From Algoriella xinjiangensis (GTDB lineage Bacteria > Bacteroidota > Bacteroidia > Flavobacteriales > Weeksellaceae), in contig NZ_FOUZ01000012.1 in NCBI RefSeq assembly GCF_900115015.1, forward strand, positions 62,001 through 126,000: 64,000 nt of DNA, written 5' to 3'. Positions 7,970-16,124 of this stretch are shown here, piece after piece (the stretch's first letter is position 1; the number at the start of each line of letters is the position of its first letter). A model generated the notes under the pieces. That model was given only the letters and a program-made list of their open reading frames with translations, was not told the origin of the DNA and did not search any database. Position numbers and translations under genes: made by a program.

Positions 7970-8263
7970 TTATATCAGATTCCAAGGACCACCGTTGATG
8001 GTATCAAAACCTTTTTCTCTTAAAATAATCGCTGCTTGTCCACTTCTTGCACCGCTTCTACAAACAGTTACAATTGCTTTTTGATTGTCTAATTCGTTCA
8101 ATCTACTTTTCAAAACCTGCAATGGAATATTTACCGATTTTGGATGATGACTATCCGAAAATTCGGCTTCGGTGCGGACATCCAATAAAATTGCACCGTT
8201 ATTTAAATATTCTTCTGTATTAGAATTTGACATCATCATTTTAATTATCTTTTTAAAAAACAT
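7970..8263 (-). CDS. Single-domain rhodanese
   Basis: The 97-residue protein has the rhodanese signature ILLDVRTEAEF at about 25-35 and the active-site loop CRSGARS with catalytic C68. It transfers sulfane sulfur between donors such as thiosulfate or persulfides and thiol acceptors. A short hydrophobic N-terminus (MFFKKIIKMM) may be non-native: an internal ATG at residue 9 to 11 is a plausible start. The gene begins 6 bases after the end of the MBL/rhodanese gene and shares its promoter. Confidence 0.9.
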   Translation of the reverse strand: MFFKKIIKMMMSNSNTEEYLNNGAILLDVRTEAEFSDSHHPKSVNIPLQVLKSRLNELDNQKAIVTVCRSGARSGQAAIILREKGFDTINGGPWNLI

Positions 8264-8269
8264 CTAAAT

Positions 8270-9664
8270 TTATTTTACCAATGGTTTTTGTTTCATTTTC
8301 CAATCTGCCATTCCCGCACTATAATTTTCGACCTGAAAACCTTTTGATTCTAAAAAACTTTGAGCAATAGTTGCTCTATCACCAGCTTGACAATGCAATG
8401 CTATTTTTTTAGTTGCATCTAATTTGCTCCAATTATTTTTTAAATGACCAACAAAAATATGTTTTGCTCCTTTTATATGACCTTCTTTAAATTCGGTTTC
8501 AGCACGAACATCTAAAATCTGAACCTCATCATTATCAATAGATTTTTGCATGATTTCCGCATCAATAATTGTAGATTTCTGAGTTTCTAAATCACCAGAA
8601 AACAATGCTGAAGGTGTGATATAACCGTAAATATTATCTAAACCAATTCGCATTAATTTTCGCGTAACATCGTCCACATTTTTTTCATCAACAATCAAAA
8701 CAATAGGAACTTCGTACGTTAACATCCAACCCATCCATGTATTAAATGATTTATTATTCTGAATATTTAATGTTTGAGGAATATGTGCATTTGCAAACTC
8801 AGTTTTAAGACGAGTATCAATCACTTTCATTCCAAAGTTTTTTGCTTTTTCGAATTCAATTAATGATAAATTACTCAATTTTGGAACTTCAATTAAAAGC
8901 GGACGTTTTGTTTTATTCAACTTTTTCATCATTGCAAAATAAGACGGCGCTTCTGGTTGATCTGCCAATAAATAAGTTGTAAAATCTTTCTCGTTCTCTT
9001 CAAATTGCAACGCCCAGTTTCTTATTTTTTCATAACCAACCGTAGAACTTGCAACTGCACCCAAAGATTTTCCACAAGCCGATCCTGCACCATGCGCTGG
9101 CCAAACCTGAAGATAATCTGGCAAAGCATGAAACTTTTTAAGCGATTGAAACATTTGTTGTGCGCCAATTTCTTTTGTACCAATTAAACCCGCAGCTTCT
9201 TCTAATAAATCTGGTCGACCAATATCGCCAACAAATACAAAATCTCCCGTAAAAATCATAACAGGTTCTTTTGTTGCAGGTGTATCTGTTAGTAAAAAAC
9301 TGATACTTTCTGGTGTATGACCTGGCGTGTGAAGAACTTCGAAAATTAAATTACCGACCGTTATTTTATCGCCATCACGCAAACCAATATGTTCAAAATC
9401 ATACTGCCAATTTTTGCCTCCTTCATTAGAAAGATACATTTTTGCGCCCGTTACATACGCCAATTCTTGACTACCCGAAAGATAATCTGCATGAATATGC
9501 GTTTCGGCGATATGTGTAATTTTTAAATTGTTTTCTTCTGCGATTTGTAAATACGTATCAATATCTCTTTTAGGATCGATAACAATAGCTTCTCCCGCAA
9601 CTTGACAGCCTATTATGTAACTTGAATGCGCTAGAGATTTCTCGAAAATGTGTTGAAAAAACAT
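8270..9664 (-). CDS. MBL-fold persulfide dioxygenase-type protein fused to two rhodanese domains
   Basis: The 464 residues have an N-terminal metallo-beta-lactamase domain of the ETHE1/CstB type: THIHAD with H56, H58 and D60, later HTPGHTPES, a GDFVFVGDIGRPDLL block and WPAHGAGSACG. Two rhodanese domains follow: one at about 250-350 without a catalytic Cys in its loop, and a C-terminal one with HCQAGDRA and C425. Family members oxidise glutathione or low-molecular-weight persulfides to sulfite using non-haem iron, then handle thiosulfate. It is the first gene of an operon with the small rhodanese and has its own operator at 9737-9750. It is probably the central enzyme of sulfide detoxification here. 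Confidence 0.88.
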   Translation of the reverse strand: MFFQHIFEKSLAHSSYIIGCQVAGEAIVIDPKRDIDTYLQIAEENNLKITHIAETHIHADYLSGSQELAYVTGAKMYLSNEGGKNWQYDFEHIGLRDGDKITVGNLIFEVLHTPGHTPESISFLLTDTPATKEPVMIFTGDFVFVGDIGRPDLLEEAAGLIGTKEIGAQQMFQSLKKFHALPDYLQVWPAHGAGSACGKSLGAVASSTVGYEKIRNWALQFEENEKDFTTYLLADQPEAPSYFAMMKKLNKTKRPLLIEVPKLSNLSLIEFEKAKNFGMKVIDTRLKTEFANAHIPQTLNIQNNKSFNTWMGWMLTYEVPIVLIVDEKNVDDVTRKLMRIGLDNIYGYITPSALFSGDLETQKSTIIDAEIMQKSIDNDEVQILDVRAETEFKEGHIKGAKHIFVGHLKNNWSKLDATKKIALHCQAGDRATIAQSFLESKGFQVENYSAGMADWKMKQKPLVK

Positions 9665-9706
9665 ACTTTATATTTTATGATTAAACCTTTTTTTATGATT
9701 GTATTA

Positions 9707-9750
9707 CAAAGATAGTCGCACAAAAAATAGTGTACAGTAACAAGTGTTAC
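9707..9750 (-). promoter_or_regulatory. Crp/Fnr-type operator and promoter of the persulfide dioxygenase operon
   Basis: Perfect palindrome GTAAC-AAGT-GTTAC at 9737-9750, centred exactly 33 bp upstream of a consensus TATCTTTG -7 element (complement of 9707-9714). Confidence 0.8.
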
Positions 9751-9760
9751 ACTTAGAAAA

Positions 9761-10678
9761 TTAGTAAAAACGAAGAATTAAAATCAATGAAATAATCGAA
9801 ATCAAAATCCATAAAATAGTTGCAAAAGAGATGGTTTTGAAACCTGCTTTTTTAATAGCTTCTAAATTAATCATAGAACCAATCATAAATAATGAAACTA
9901 CCATTGCTTGTTTTGAGATTGATTGCAATATTTTATAAAGATTTTCTCCTTCCGGTAAATAAGTTGCGATTAACATTGTTGCAATAAATCCGAAAATAAA
10001 ATATGGAAATTTGAATGATGAATCTTCGTTTTTATTGAAATAACTAATGATGATTGCCAAAGGAAAAATCCACAATGTTCGGCTTAATTTTACTGTTGTT
10101 GCAACATGTAAAGCTTCATCTCCATAAATTTTTGCTGCACCAACTACCGAACTTGTATCGTGAATTGCAATGGCAGACCAAAGTCCGAATTGATATTGGC
10201 TTAATTGAAAAAAATGTCCGATATACGGAAATATAAGAAGTGCAATTGCATTTAGAATAAAAACGGCGGCTAATGCAATGGTGATTTCGGTTGATTTTGG
10301 TTTCAAAACAGAAGAAATTGCAGCAATGGCGCTACCTCCGCAAATTGCCGTTCCCGAAGTAATTAACAACGATGTATTTTTATTGATTTTTAAGATTTTA
10401 AAAAAGATAAAACCTAATGTAAAAACGCTTATTACAGAGATAAAAGTTAGAAGAAAACCATCTTTACTTACCGAAACAGCTTCGTGAAGATTTAATCCTA
10501 AACCCAAACCAATTATCGCTGTATTTAGTAGCTTTTTAGAATATTTCTTAGAAAATGATGAGAACGAATTTTGAAAAATTAACCCATAAACAATTCCTAA
10601 AACTAAAGCTATCGAAGAATTAATAAAAGGAAAAAAAGTGAGTAGCAATAAGCCAAAATAAAATAGTCGTGCAATCAT
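9761..10678 (-). CDS. YeiH family (UPF0324) putative sulfate exporter
   Basis: The 305 residues contain about nine to ten membrane segments with the conserved SGTAICGGSAIAA (about 107-120), IHDTSSVVGAA (about 170-180) and the LSRTLWIFPLA block. The family is annotated as sulfate export transporters on sequence grounds, while substrate proof is thin. The start is ATG 10678. A palindromic operator at 10725-10738 and TATCTTTG at 10695-10702 give it its own promoter in the sulfur regulon. Its stop is 10 bases beyond the operator of the next unit. Confidence 0.88.
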   Translation of the reverse strand: MIARLFYFGLLLLTFFPFINSSIALVLGIVYGLIFQNSFSSFSKKYSKKLLNTAIIGLGLGLNLHEAVSVSKDGFLLTFISVISVFTLGFIFFKILKINKNTSLLITSGTAICGGSAIAAISSVLKPKSTEITIALAAVFILNAIALLIFPYIGHFFQLSQYQFGLWSAIAIHDTSSVVGAAKIYGDEALHVATTVKLSRTLWIFPLAIIISYFNKNEDSSFKFPYFIFGFIATMLIATYLPEGENLYKILQSISKQAMVVSLFMIGSMINLEAIKKAGFKTISFATILWILISIISLILILRFY

Positions 10679-10694
10679 TATTCAAAATACACAA

Positions 10695-10738
10695 CAAAGA
10701 TATAATGGATAATTTAATGAATATGTAACTTATGTTAC
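10695..10738 (-). promoter_or_regulatory. Crp/Fnr-type operator and promoter of yeiH
   Basis: Perfect palindrome GTAAC-TTAT-GTTAC at 10725-10738, centred 33 bp upstream of TATCTTTG (complement of 10695-10702), the same geometry as at 9707-9750. Confidence 0.8.
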
Positions 10739-10756
10739 AGAAGACCTGAATACAAA

Positions 10757-10799
10757 AACTTTCCAACTAATGAAATTAACACTCATCGGTTGGAAAGTT
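10757..10799 (-). terminator. Possible terminator of the lipoprotein gene
   Basis: Perfect 11-bp stem AACTTTCCAAC (10757-10767) / GTTGGAAAGTT (10789-10799) with a 21-base loop. The run of Ts on the minus strand is short, so termination is likely but not certain. Confidence 0.6.
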
Positions 10800-10820
10800 A
10801 TTATTAATATAAAATAATTA

Positions 10821-11459
10821 TTAGTTTTTATTAAACGATTTTAATGATCCATCTGCATTAAAATAACCCGAAAAAGATTCGCGCGTTCCATCAATATTTG
10901 TAAACCATTGTCCCGTTTGGTTCATTACATTATAGTTGTAATAAACGGTTTTACTAACTTTTGCACCTTCAACTTCTTTTGCTTTTTGCTCTAGTTGTTC
11001 AATAATTTTAGCAACAGTTTCAAACTTAATTGTATTCAAAGGAAACACATTATCTTTCATATCTCCACCACCAGAAATTTGCATTGCAACAGGCTCCGAC
11101 CATTTTCCGTCTTTGTACGTATATTCGTCAATATTTTGTGGCTTTTCTGGATCTTGTAAAGAAACAATGATACGACCATCCTCGTAGAAATAAATTTTCT
11201 GAAAAACATTAATCTCTTTTCCTTTAAACTTTGGTAAATCCTTCAATGCAGTTTCAGCTTTTGCAAGTGCCGCAGCATTTGTAGTTAATTCAGCTCCAGC
11301 ATCAGTTGTTTCTGTAGTTTCACTTTCTTTTCCTGCTACAGAATCGTTTGTTGTATTCTCTACTTTTTCAGAAGATTCTTTGTCTTTTTTATTGTCTCCA
11401 CAAGAAAATAAAATTCCAATTGAAAGAAGTGTAATTGATGTTAAAAATATCTTTTTCAT
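10821..11459 (-). CDS. Lipoprotein of unknown function
   Basis: The frame is open from 11546, but the lipoprotein signal MKKIFLTSITLLSIGILFSC starts at ATG 11459, which is the better start (212 residues). The lipid-carrying Cys is C20. A low-complexity linker rich in Glu, Thr and Ala (about 25-60) precedes a globular part with IYFYEDGRIIVSLQDPEKP and YNVMNQTGQWFTNIDG. This C-terminal part looks like a small beta domain with repeated Tyr and Trp, perhaps a substrate-binding or carrier module. I do not recognise the family. It lies between the Crp/Fnr regulator and yeiH but lacks the regulon operator upstream. Confidence 0.75.
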   Translation of the reverse strand: MKKIFLTSITLLSIGILFSCGDNKKDKESSEKVENTTNDSVAGKESETTETTDAGAELTTNAAALAKAETALKDLPKFKGKEINVFQKIYFYEDGRIIVSLQDPEKPQNIDEYTYKDGKWSEPVAMQISGGGDMKDNVFPLNTIKFETVAKIIEQLEQKAKEVEGAKVSKTVYYNYNVMNQTGQWFTNIDGTRESFSGYFNADGSLKSFNKN

Positions 11460-11534
11460 AAATTTAAATTTAGTTAAGACAAACTTAGATTTATCTCGAC
11501 CAAATAAAATCACTACAAATAGCGGTTTCGCACA

Positions 11535-11568
11535 AAAAAACCTCAACCATTACTGATTGAGGTTCTTG
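11535..11568 (-). terminator. Terminator of the YeeE/YedE-Crp operon
   Basis: Stem AACCTCAA (11539-11546) / TTGAGGTT (11557-11564) followed on the minus strand by seven Ts. Confidence 0.8.
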
Positions 11569-11586
11569 TATAATCTAATTTGATTT

Positions 11587-12216
11587 TTAATTAATTGTAA
11601 TCACATTACGGTTTAATTGTAAAAAACCTTCTTTTTCTAAAGCTTTCAACAATCGCGAAATTACCACTCGCGAAGAATTTAATTCGTACGCAATTTCTTG
11701 ATGTGTTTTGTTGACAAGATTTCCGTTATTGATACTTGCTACATCTAACAAATATTTTTTTAAGCGCGCATTCATATCATTAAACGCAAGATTATCTATC
11801 GCCACCAACATTTCGTCTAAACGATTATTATAACTATCAAAAATAAACTTTCGCCACGAAGCATATTTTGCCAACCATTCGTCCATTTTATTAATCGGAA
11901 TCATCACTAATTCTCCATTAGTTTCGGCAATTGCTTTTATTTTACTTTGTTTATCGCCCAAACAACACGCCATTGTCATGGCACAGGTATCACCTTTTTC
12001 AAGAAAATAAAGCAATAACTCACCTTCATCAAAATCTTCTCTCATAATCTTGATTGCTCCATTCAATAAAATTGGCATTCCTTTGATGTATTGATTCAAA
12101 TCAATCAAAATATCATTGCTTTTAAATTCGACTAAAGCGCCTAATTCTTCAATTTCATTTAGCAATTCGTCTTCAAATTGAGCCGGATAAGTTGCTTCTA
12201 TTTTCTCTTTTATCAT
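11587..12216 (-). CDS. Crp/Fnr family transcriptional regulator, candidate regulator of the sulfur cluster
   Basis: The 209 residues comprise an N-terminal cyclic-nucleotide-binding-like sensor domain (about 20-125), a dimerisation helix (about 125-150) and a winged helix-turn-helix (THQEIAYELNSSRVVISRLLKALEKEG, about 170-196). The sensor has three close cysteines, C78, C84 and C85, within TCAMTMACCL, and it lacks the Arg/Ser phosphate-binding motif of CRP. A thiol-based signal such as persulfide is therefore more likely than cAMP (inference). It is cotranscribed with the YeeE/YedE pair (3-base gap) from a promoter with the same operator seen at three other sulfur operons, which suggests autoregulation. 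Confidence 0.88.
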   Translation of the reverse strand: MIKEKIEATYPAQFEDELLNEIEELGALVEFKSNDILIDLNQYIKGMPILLNGAIKIMREDFDEGELLLYFLEKGDTCAMTMACCLGDKQSKIKAIAETNGELVMIPINKMDEWLAKYASWRKFIFDSYNNRLDEMLVAIDNLAFNDMNARLKKYLLDVASINNGNLVNKTHQEIAYELNSSRVVISRLLKALEKEGFLQLNRNVITIN

Positions 12217-12219
12217 GGG

Positions 12220-12633
12220 TTAATGTGGGATTTTATCTTTAATAATTCCGTACAAATATGTTCCTAAAAGTGCACCTATAATTACGATAATAATTGGATA
12301 AACTCCTGCGCCTAATAAGACAAAAATTGGTCCTGGACATGCGCCAACTAACGCCCAACCTAATCCAAAAAATATTCCGCCAATTAAATAACGTGCAATT
12401 GATTTGTTTTTTGGTTGAATAACAATTGGTTTTCCATCAACATCTTTTGCTTCTTTCTTTTTCATGATTTGTATTCCTATCAAACCTACAACCAATGCAG
12501 ATCCGATGAAACCGTACATGTGAAAAGATTGAAAATTAAACATTTCATAAATTCTGAACCAAGACGCCGTTTCGGCTTTGTACATTGTTACACCAAATAT
12601 AACACCTAAAACGATATAAACTAAACTTCTCAT
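12220..12633 (-). CDS. YeeE/YedE family transporter, second half (DUF6691-like)
   Basis: The frame is open from 12759, but the extension overlaps the upstream gene and is not hydrophobic like its relatives. ATG at 12633 (MRSLVYIVLG) gives 137 residues with about four membrane segments. The conserved VGACPGPIF with C99 matches the Cys motif of YeeE/YedE thiosulfate-type transporters, in which the full-length protein is split here into two genes. The partner ends 2 bases upstream. Transport of thiosulfate or another sulfur species into the cytosol is inferred from the characterised TsuA homologue. Confidence 0.85.
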   Translation of the reverse strand: MRSLVYIVLGVIFGVTMYKAETASWFRIYEMFNFQSFHMYGFIGSALVVGLIGIQIMKKKEAKDVDGKPIVIQPKNKSIARYLIGGIFFGLGWALVGACPGPIFVLLGAGVYPIIIVIIGALLGTYLYGIIKDKIPH

Positions 12634-12635
12634 TT

Positions 12636-13184
12636 TTAAAAAATTAAAGGGAATAAAACGTGAACCATTAATAATCCACCAATAAAAAAACCGGTTACTG
12701 CAATTAACGATGGCATTTGCAAATCGCTCAAACCAGAAATTGCATGACCAGATGTACAACCGCCTGCGTAGCGTGTTCCGAAACCAACTAATAATCCGCC
12801 AACTAGTAATAAAACGATGTTTTTAAGTGACATTGTTTCAAAAATTTCGGTTGGAGAATATGCTTTTCCAGCACTTTCAAAACCCATTGTTTGTAATTTG
12901 GCAATTGTAGCATCAGAAATTGCGGGAATTTGATTTTCAGATAAAAAATGTACCGAAATATATCCGCCCAAAACTGCGCCAACTAAAAATAATAAATTCC
13001 ATTTTTGAGCCTTCCAATTAAAGTCGAAAAAATCGCATGATTTTCCTGCGCCAATAGCCGAACAAATTGTTCTGAAATTAGACGAAAAACCAAAACTTTT
13101 TCCGAAATAAATCAACAAAAGCATTACAATTGCTATAATTGGTCCGCCAATATACCAAGGCCAAGGTTGTGTTATAAATTCCAT
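12636..13184 (-). CDS. YeeE/YedE family transporter, first half
   Basis: The 182-residue membrane protein (about five segments) carries C41 and C50 (CSAIGAGKSCDFF) and the signature GGCTSGHAISGLS with C143. In TsuA-type transporters conserved cysteines line the path and pass thiosulfate inward. It is the first gene of the three-gene operon with the second half and the Crp/Fnr regulator. Its promoter carries the operator at 13252-13265. Confidence 0.87.
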   Translation of the reverse strand: MEFITQPWPWYIGGPIIAIVMLLLIYFGKSFGFSSNFRTICSAIGAGKSCDFFDFNWKAQKWNLLFLVGAVLGGYISVHFLSENQIPAISDATIAKLQTMGFESAGKAYSPTEIFETMSLKNIVLLLVGGLLVGFGTRYAGGCTSGHAISGLSDLQMPSLIAVTGFFIGGLLMVHVLFPLIF

Positions 13185-13221
13185 TTTATACTTATTTTAT
13201 TTTCTTTCTTATAATATGTTA

Positions 13222-13265
13222 CAAAATTGCGCATTCTATTTCATTTGCAAAGTTACTTATGTTAC
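13222..13265 (-). promoter_or_regulatory. Crp/Fnr-type operator and promoter of the YeeE/YedE-crp operon
   Basis: GTTAC-TTAT-GTTAC at 13252-13265, centred 33 bp upstream of the -7-like CAATTTTG (complement of 13222-13229). An extra half-site ATGTTAC overlaps at 13217-13223. Confidence 0.7.
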
Positions 13266-13355
13266 ACATCAATTTATTTTCTATTTATAAAGCTAAAAAT
13301 TGATGAATTACAGATAATTATTTTGTTGAAATGATAGATAAATGTAAATAATATT

Positions 13356-13451
13356 TGTCATTCAGAATAAAGCGAAGCCGAATGAAAAATCTCTTAGATT
13401 TAGAATTTTAACTGTGTTTTATTTTTAGATTTCTCCCTTCTCGAAATGACA
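13356..13451. repeat. REP-like dispersed repeat with inverted ends
   Basis: TGTCATTCAGAATAAAGCGA at the left and CTTCTCGAAATGACA at the right form an imperfect inverted repeat around ATCTCTTAGATT and TAGATTTCTCCC. This pattern (TGTCATT...GAGAAATCT...AATGACA) is a common interspersed element in flavobacterial genomes. It contains no ORF. Confidence 0.7.
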
Positions 13452-13541
13452 GAGCTTTAATTATGCTAGAAAATAAATATGCATTTAATTTTTTAACTAA
13501 AATTCAAGAAAATAATCTATCAAGAACTTCGACGTTTTAAT

Positions 13542-13549
13542 TACTTTTG
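13542..13549 (+). promoter_or_regulatory. -7 element before the MBL-fold hydrolase
   Basis: TACTTTTG matches TAnnTTTG and ends only 7 bases before the ATG, so the transcript would be nearly leaderless. No TTG is present at the usual -33 spacing. Confidence 0.45.
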
Positions 13550-13556
13550 ACCTGAA

Positions 13557-14690
13557 ATGAAAAAAATCAATAAACGAAAAGTTCTTAAACGAATGATTTA
13601 CATCTTACTTACTATCATATTAATACTTTCTGTTGCTACATTTTTGGTCTTACAAAAAGACGATTTTGGAGCCGAACCATCTGGAAAAAGATTGGAACGA
13701 ATGCAACAATCAAAACTTTATAAAGACGGACAATTTCAGAATATACATCACACGCCTGCTGTAACAGAAGGTTATTCGATGACAAAAGTTTCGATGGAAT
13801 TTTTATTTGGTAAAAGTGACCCAAAATTAAAACCGCAAGATAGTATTCCGCATATACAAACCGATTTAAAGAAAATTCCGAAGTCAGAAAATATTTTTAT
13901 TTGGTTGGGACATTCATCTTATTACATTCAATTAGATGGTGTTAATTTTTTAATTGATCCCGTTTTTAGTAAATATGGTTCGCCTTTACCAATTTTTAAT
14001 AAAGCTTTTAAAGGTGCAGATACGTATCAACCAAAAGATTTTCCTGCGATTGATTATTTAGTGATTACGCATGATCATTACGATCATTTAGATTATCCAA
14101 CTGTAAAAGAATTGCGTACAAAAGTTGACAAAGTTATTTTGCCTTTGGGCGTTGGTGCACATTTTGAGAAATGGAATTATAAACCAGAACAACTTATTGA
14201 GGAAGAATGGAACACAGAAGTTGCACTAAAAAATGGTTTGAAAATAATTTATACGCCAGCAAGACATTTTTCTGGTCGAAAATTTAAACGAAATACAACA
14301 CTTTGGACTTCTTATGTTTTAGAATCGTCTACTCAAAAAATATTTTTAGGTGGTGATAGTGGATACGACACACATTTTAAAGAAATTGGTGATAAATATG
14401 GTCCATTTGATTTTGCAATTTTAGAAAACGGACAATATAATGACGCTTGGAAATATATACATGCGTTGCCAACAGATATGCCAAAAATTATTAGTGAGCT
14501 AAAAGCCAAACACATTGTTCCTGTACATTCGGGTAAATTTGCCTTGGCAAGACATGCTTGGGACGAGCCATTAATCAAAATTAAAGAGAACGGAAAGAAG
14601 GATAATTTTGATATTTTGACGCCAATGATTGGCGAACCTTTACTTTTGAAAGATTCTGTTTTCAGTTTTAAAGAATGGTGGCACAAATAA
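13557..14690 (+). CDS. Membrane-anchored MBL-fold metallohydrolase (UlaG/NAPE-PLD-like)
   Basis: The 377 residues start with a positively charged N-terminus and one membrane segment (IYILLTIILILSVATFLVL, about 14-32). The catalytic domain has GHSSYYIQLDGVNFLIDPVF and the zinc motif THDHYDHLD, then GGDSGYD and PVHSGKF with later metal ligands. It is closest in pattern to the UlaG-like branch that includes NAPE-hydrolysing phospholipase D. Lipid or phosphodiester hydrolysis on the periplasmic side is plausible, but the substrate is unknown. The gene stands alone. Confidence 0.82.
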   Translation: MKKINKRKVLKRMIYILLTIILILSVATFLVLQKDDFGAEPSGKRLERMQQSKLYKDGQFQNIHHTPAVTEGYSMTKVSMEFLFGKSDPKLKPQDSIPHIQTDLKKIPKSENIFIWLGHSSYYIQLDGVNFLIDPVFSKYGSPLPIFNKAFKGADTYQPKDFPAIDYLVITHDHYDHLDYPTVKELRTKVDKVILPLGVGAHFEKWNYKPEQLIEEEWNTEVALKNGLKIIYTPARHFSGRKFKRNTTLWTSYVLESSTQKIFLGGDSGYDTHFKEIGDKYGPFDFAILENGQYNDAWKYIHALPTDMPKIISELKAKHIVPVHSGKFALARHAWDEPLIKIKENGKKDNFDILTPMIGEPLLLKDSVFSFKEWWHK

Positions 14691-14853
14691 AATCAATACT
14701 TCCGAATATTATTCGATAATAATCTGTAAAAAATTAATAATATTCAAATTTATTAATTTAAGATAAGTTTAAAATGAATTATCGTCAGAAAACAAATAAT
14801 AATATGTAATTTCGCTAACTGAAAATTTAACTTTAAACAAAAAATTTAAACAA

Positions 14854-16065
14854 ATGGAACTGAATAGAGAACGTCTATTAGGATTGGTGCAAAAATATGG
14901 TGCGCCATTGTATGTATATGATGCGAATAAAATAAAATCGCAGTATGATAAGATGACAAATGCATTTTCTACAGTCAAACGTTTAAAGTTAAATTATGCA
15001 TGCAAATCGAATACAAATCTAAATATCTTAAAGTATTTTAAATCGCTTGGTTCAGGATTGGATACAGTTTCTATTCAAGAAGTAGAATTAGGATTATTAG
15101 CAGGTTTTAAACCAAAAGAAATTATTTACACGCCAAATGGTGTTTCGTACGAAGAAATCAAAAAAGTGGTTGCTTTAGGTGTTCGTATCAACATTGATAA
15201 TTTATCAGTTTTAGAAACTTTTGGTCAAGATTTTCCTAAATATCCAGTTTGTGTTCGTATTAATCCGCACATTATGGCAGGTGGAAATGCAAACATTTCG
15301 GTAGGACATATCGATTCTAAATTCGGAATTTCTATTCATCAATTACCACATATCAAACGTGTTGTAGAAAATACAGGTTTACATTTAGACGGTGTTCACA
15401 TGCACACGGGTTCTGATATTTTGGATATTGACGTATTTTTACAAGGAGCAGAAATTTTATTTGAAGTTGCGGCAGAATTTAAAAATTTAACTTACATCGA
15501 TTTCGGATCTGGATTTAAAGTTCCTTATTATCCTGGAGCTGATGAAACGGATCTTGATTATTTAGGAGAACGTTTAGCTGCACGTTTCAATGAATTTGAA
15601 AAAGCGTACGGAAAACCATTAACATTGATGTTTGAGCCAGGAAAATACATGGTTTCGGAAGCAGGAAGTTTCTTAGCAACCGTAAATGTAATTAAACAAA
15701 CAACATCTACTGTTTTTGCAGGAATTGACACTGGTTTTAATCATTTAATTCGTCCGATGTTTTATAGCGCTCATCACGAAATCGAAAATATTTCGAATCC
15801 AGAAGGTCGTTCTCGTTATTACACAGTTGTTGGATATATTTGCGAAACGGATACATTTGGTTCAAATCGTAAAATAAATGAGATTAGCGAAGGTGATGTT
15901 TTATGTTTCCATAATGCGGGTGCATATTGCTTTTCTATGGCTTCTAACTACAATTCTCGTCTAAAACCTGCGGAAGTTTTATTGATTGATGACAAAGATT
16001 ATTTGATTCGTCGTCGCGAAACTTTACAAGATATTTTAGCAACAACAGAAGATATTAAGTTTTAA
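14854..16065 (+). CDS. lysA: Diaminopimelate decarboxylase
   Basis: The 403 residues form an alanine-racemase-fold PLP enzyme with the PLP lysine K51 (NYACKSN), HMHTGSDI, the glycine-rich phosphate-binding IDFGSGF, and the C-terminal barrel with ICETDTFG containing the conserved Cys. It converts meso-diaminopimelate to L-lysine, the last step of lysine synthesis. The length is normal for the family. It is monocistronic with a shared terminator at 16089-16120. Confidence 0.95.
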   Translation: MELNRERLLGLVQKYGAPLYVYDANKIKSQYDKMTNAFSTVKRLKLNYACKSNTNLNILKYFKSLGSGLDTVSIQEVELGLLAGFKPKEIIYTPNGVSYEEIKKVVALGVRINIDNLSVLETFGQDFPKYPVCVRINPHIMAGGNANISVGHIDSKFGISIHQLPHIKRVVENTGLHLDGVHMHTGSDILDIDVFLQGAEILFEVAAEFKNLTYIDFGSGFKVPYYPGADETDLDYLGERLAARFNEFEKAYGKPLTLMFEPGKYMVSEAGSFLATVNVIKQTTSTVFAGIDTGFNHLIRPMFYSAHHEIENISNPEGRSRYYTVVGYICETDTFGSNRKINEISEGDVLCFHNAGAYCFSMASNYNSRLKPAEVLLIDDKDYLIRRRETLQDILATTEDIKF

Positions 16066-16088
16066 AAAAACACTTAACAATATAAATT

Positions 16089-16124
16089 AAAAACGCTCAA
16101 TCTACAGATTGAGCGTTTTTTTAT
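16089..16124. terminator. Bidirectional terminator after lysA
   Basis: Perfect 14-bp stem (16089-16102 / 16107-16120), 4-base loop, flanked by A and T runs, placed between convergent genes. Confidence 0.92.

Noticed and set aside
12634-12759. Longer start for the second YeeE/YedE gene at 12759
   Set aside because: The extension runs into the coding region of the first half; ATG 12633 fits relatives and spacing.
14333-14978. Minus-strand ORFs over the MBL and lysA region
   Set aside because: Antisense to confident genes.
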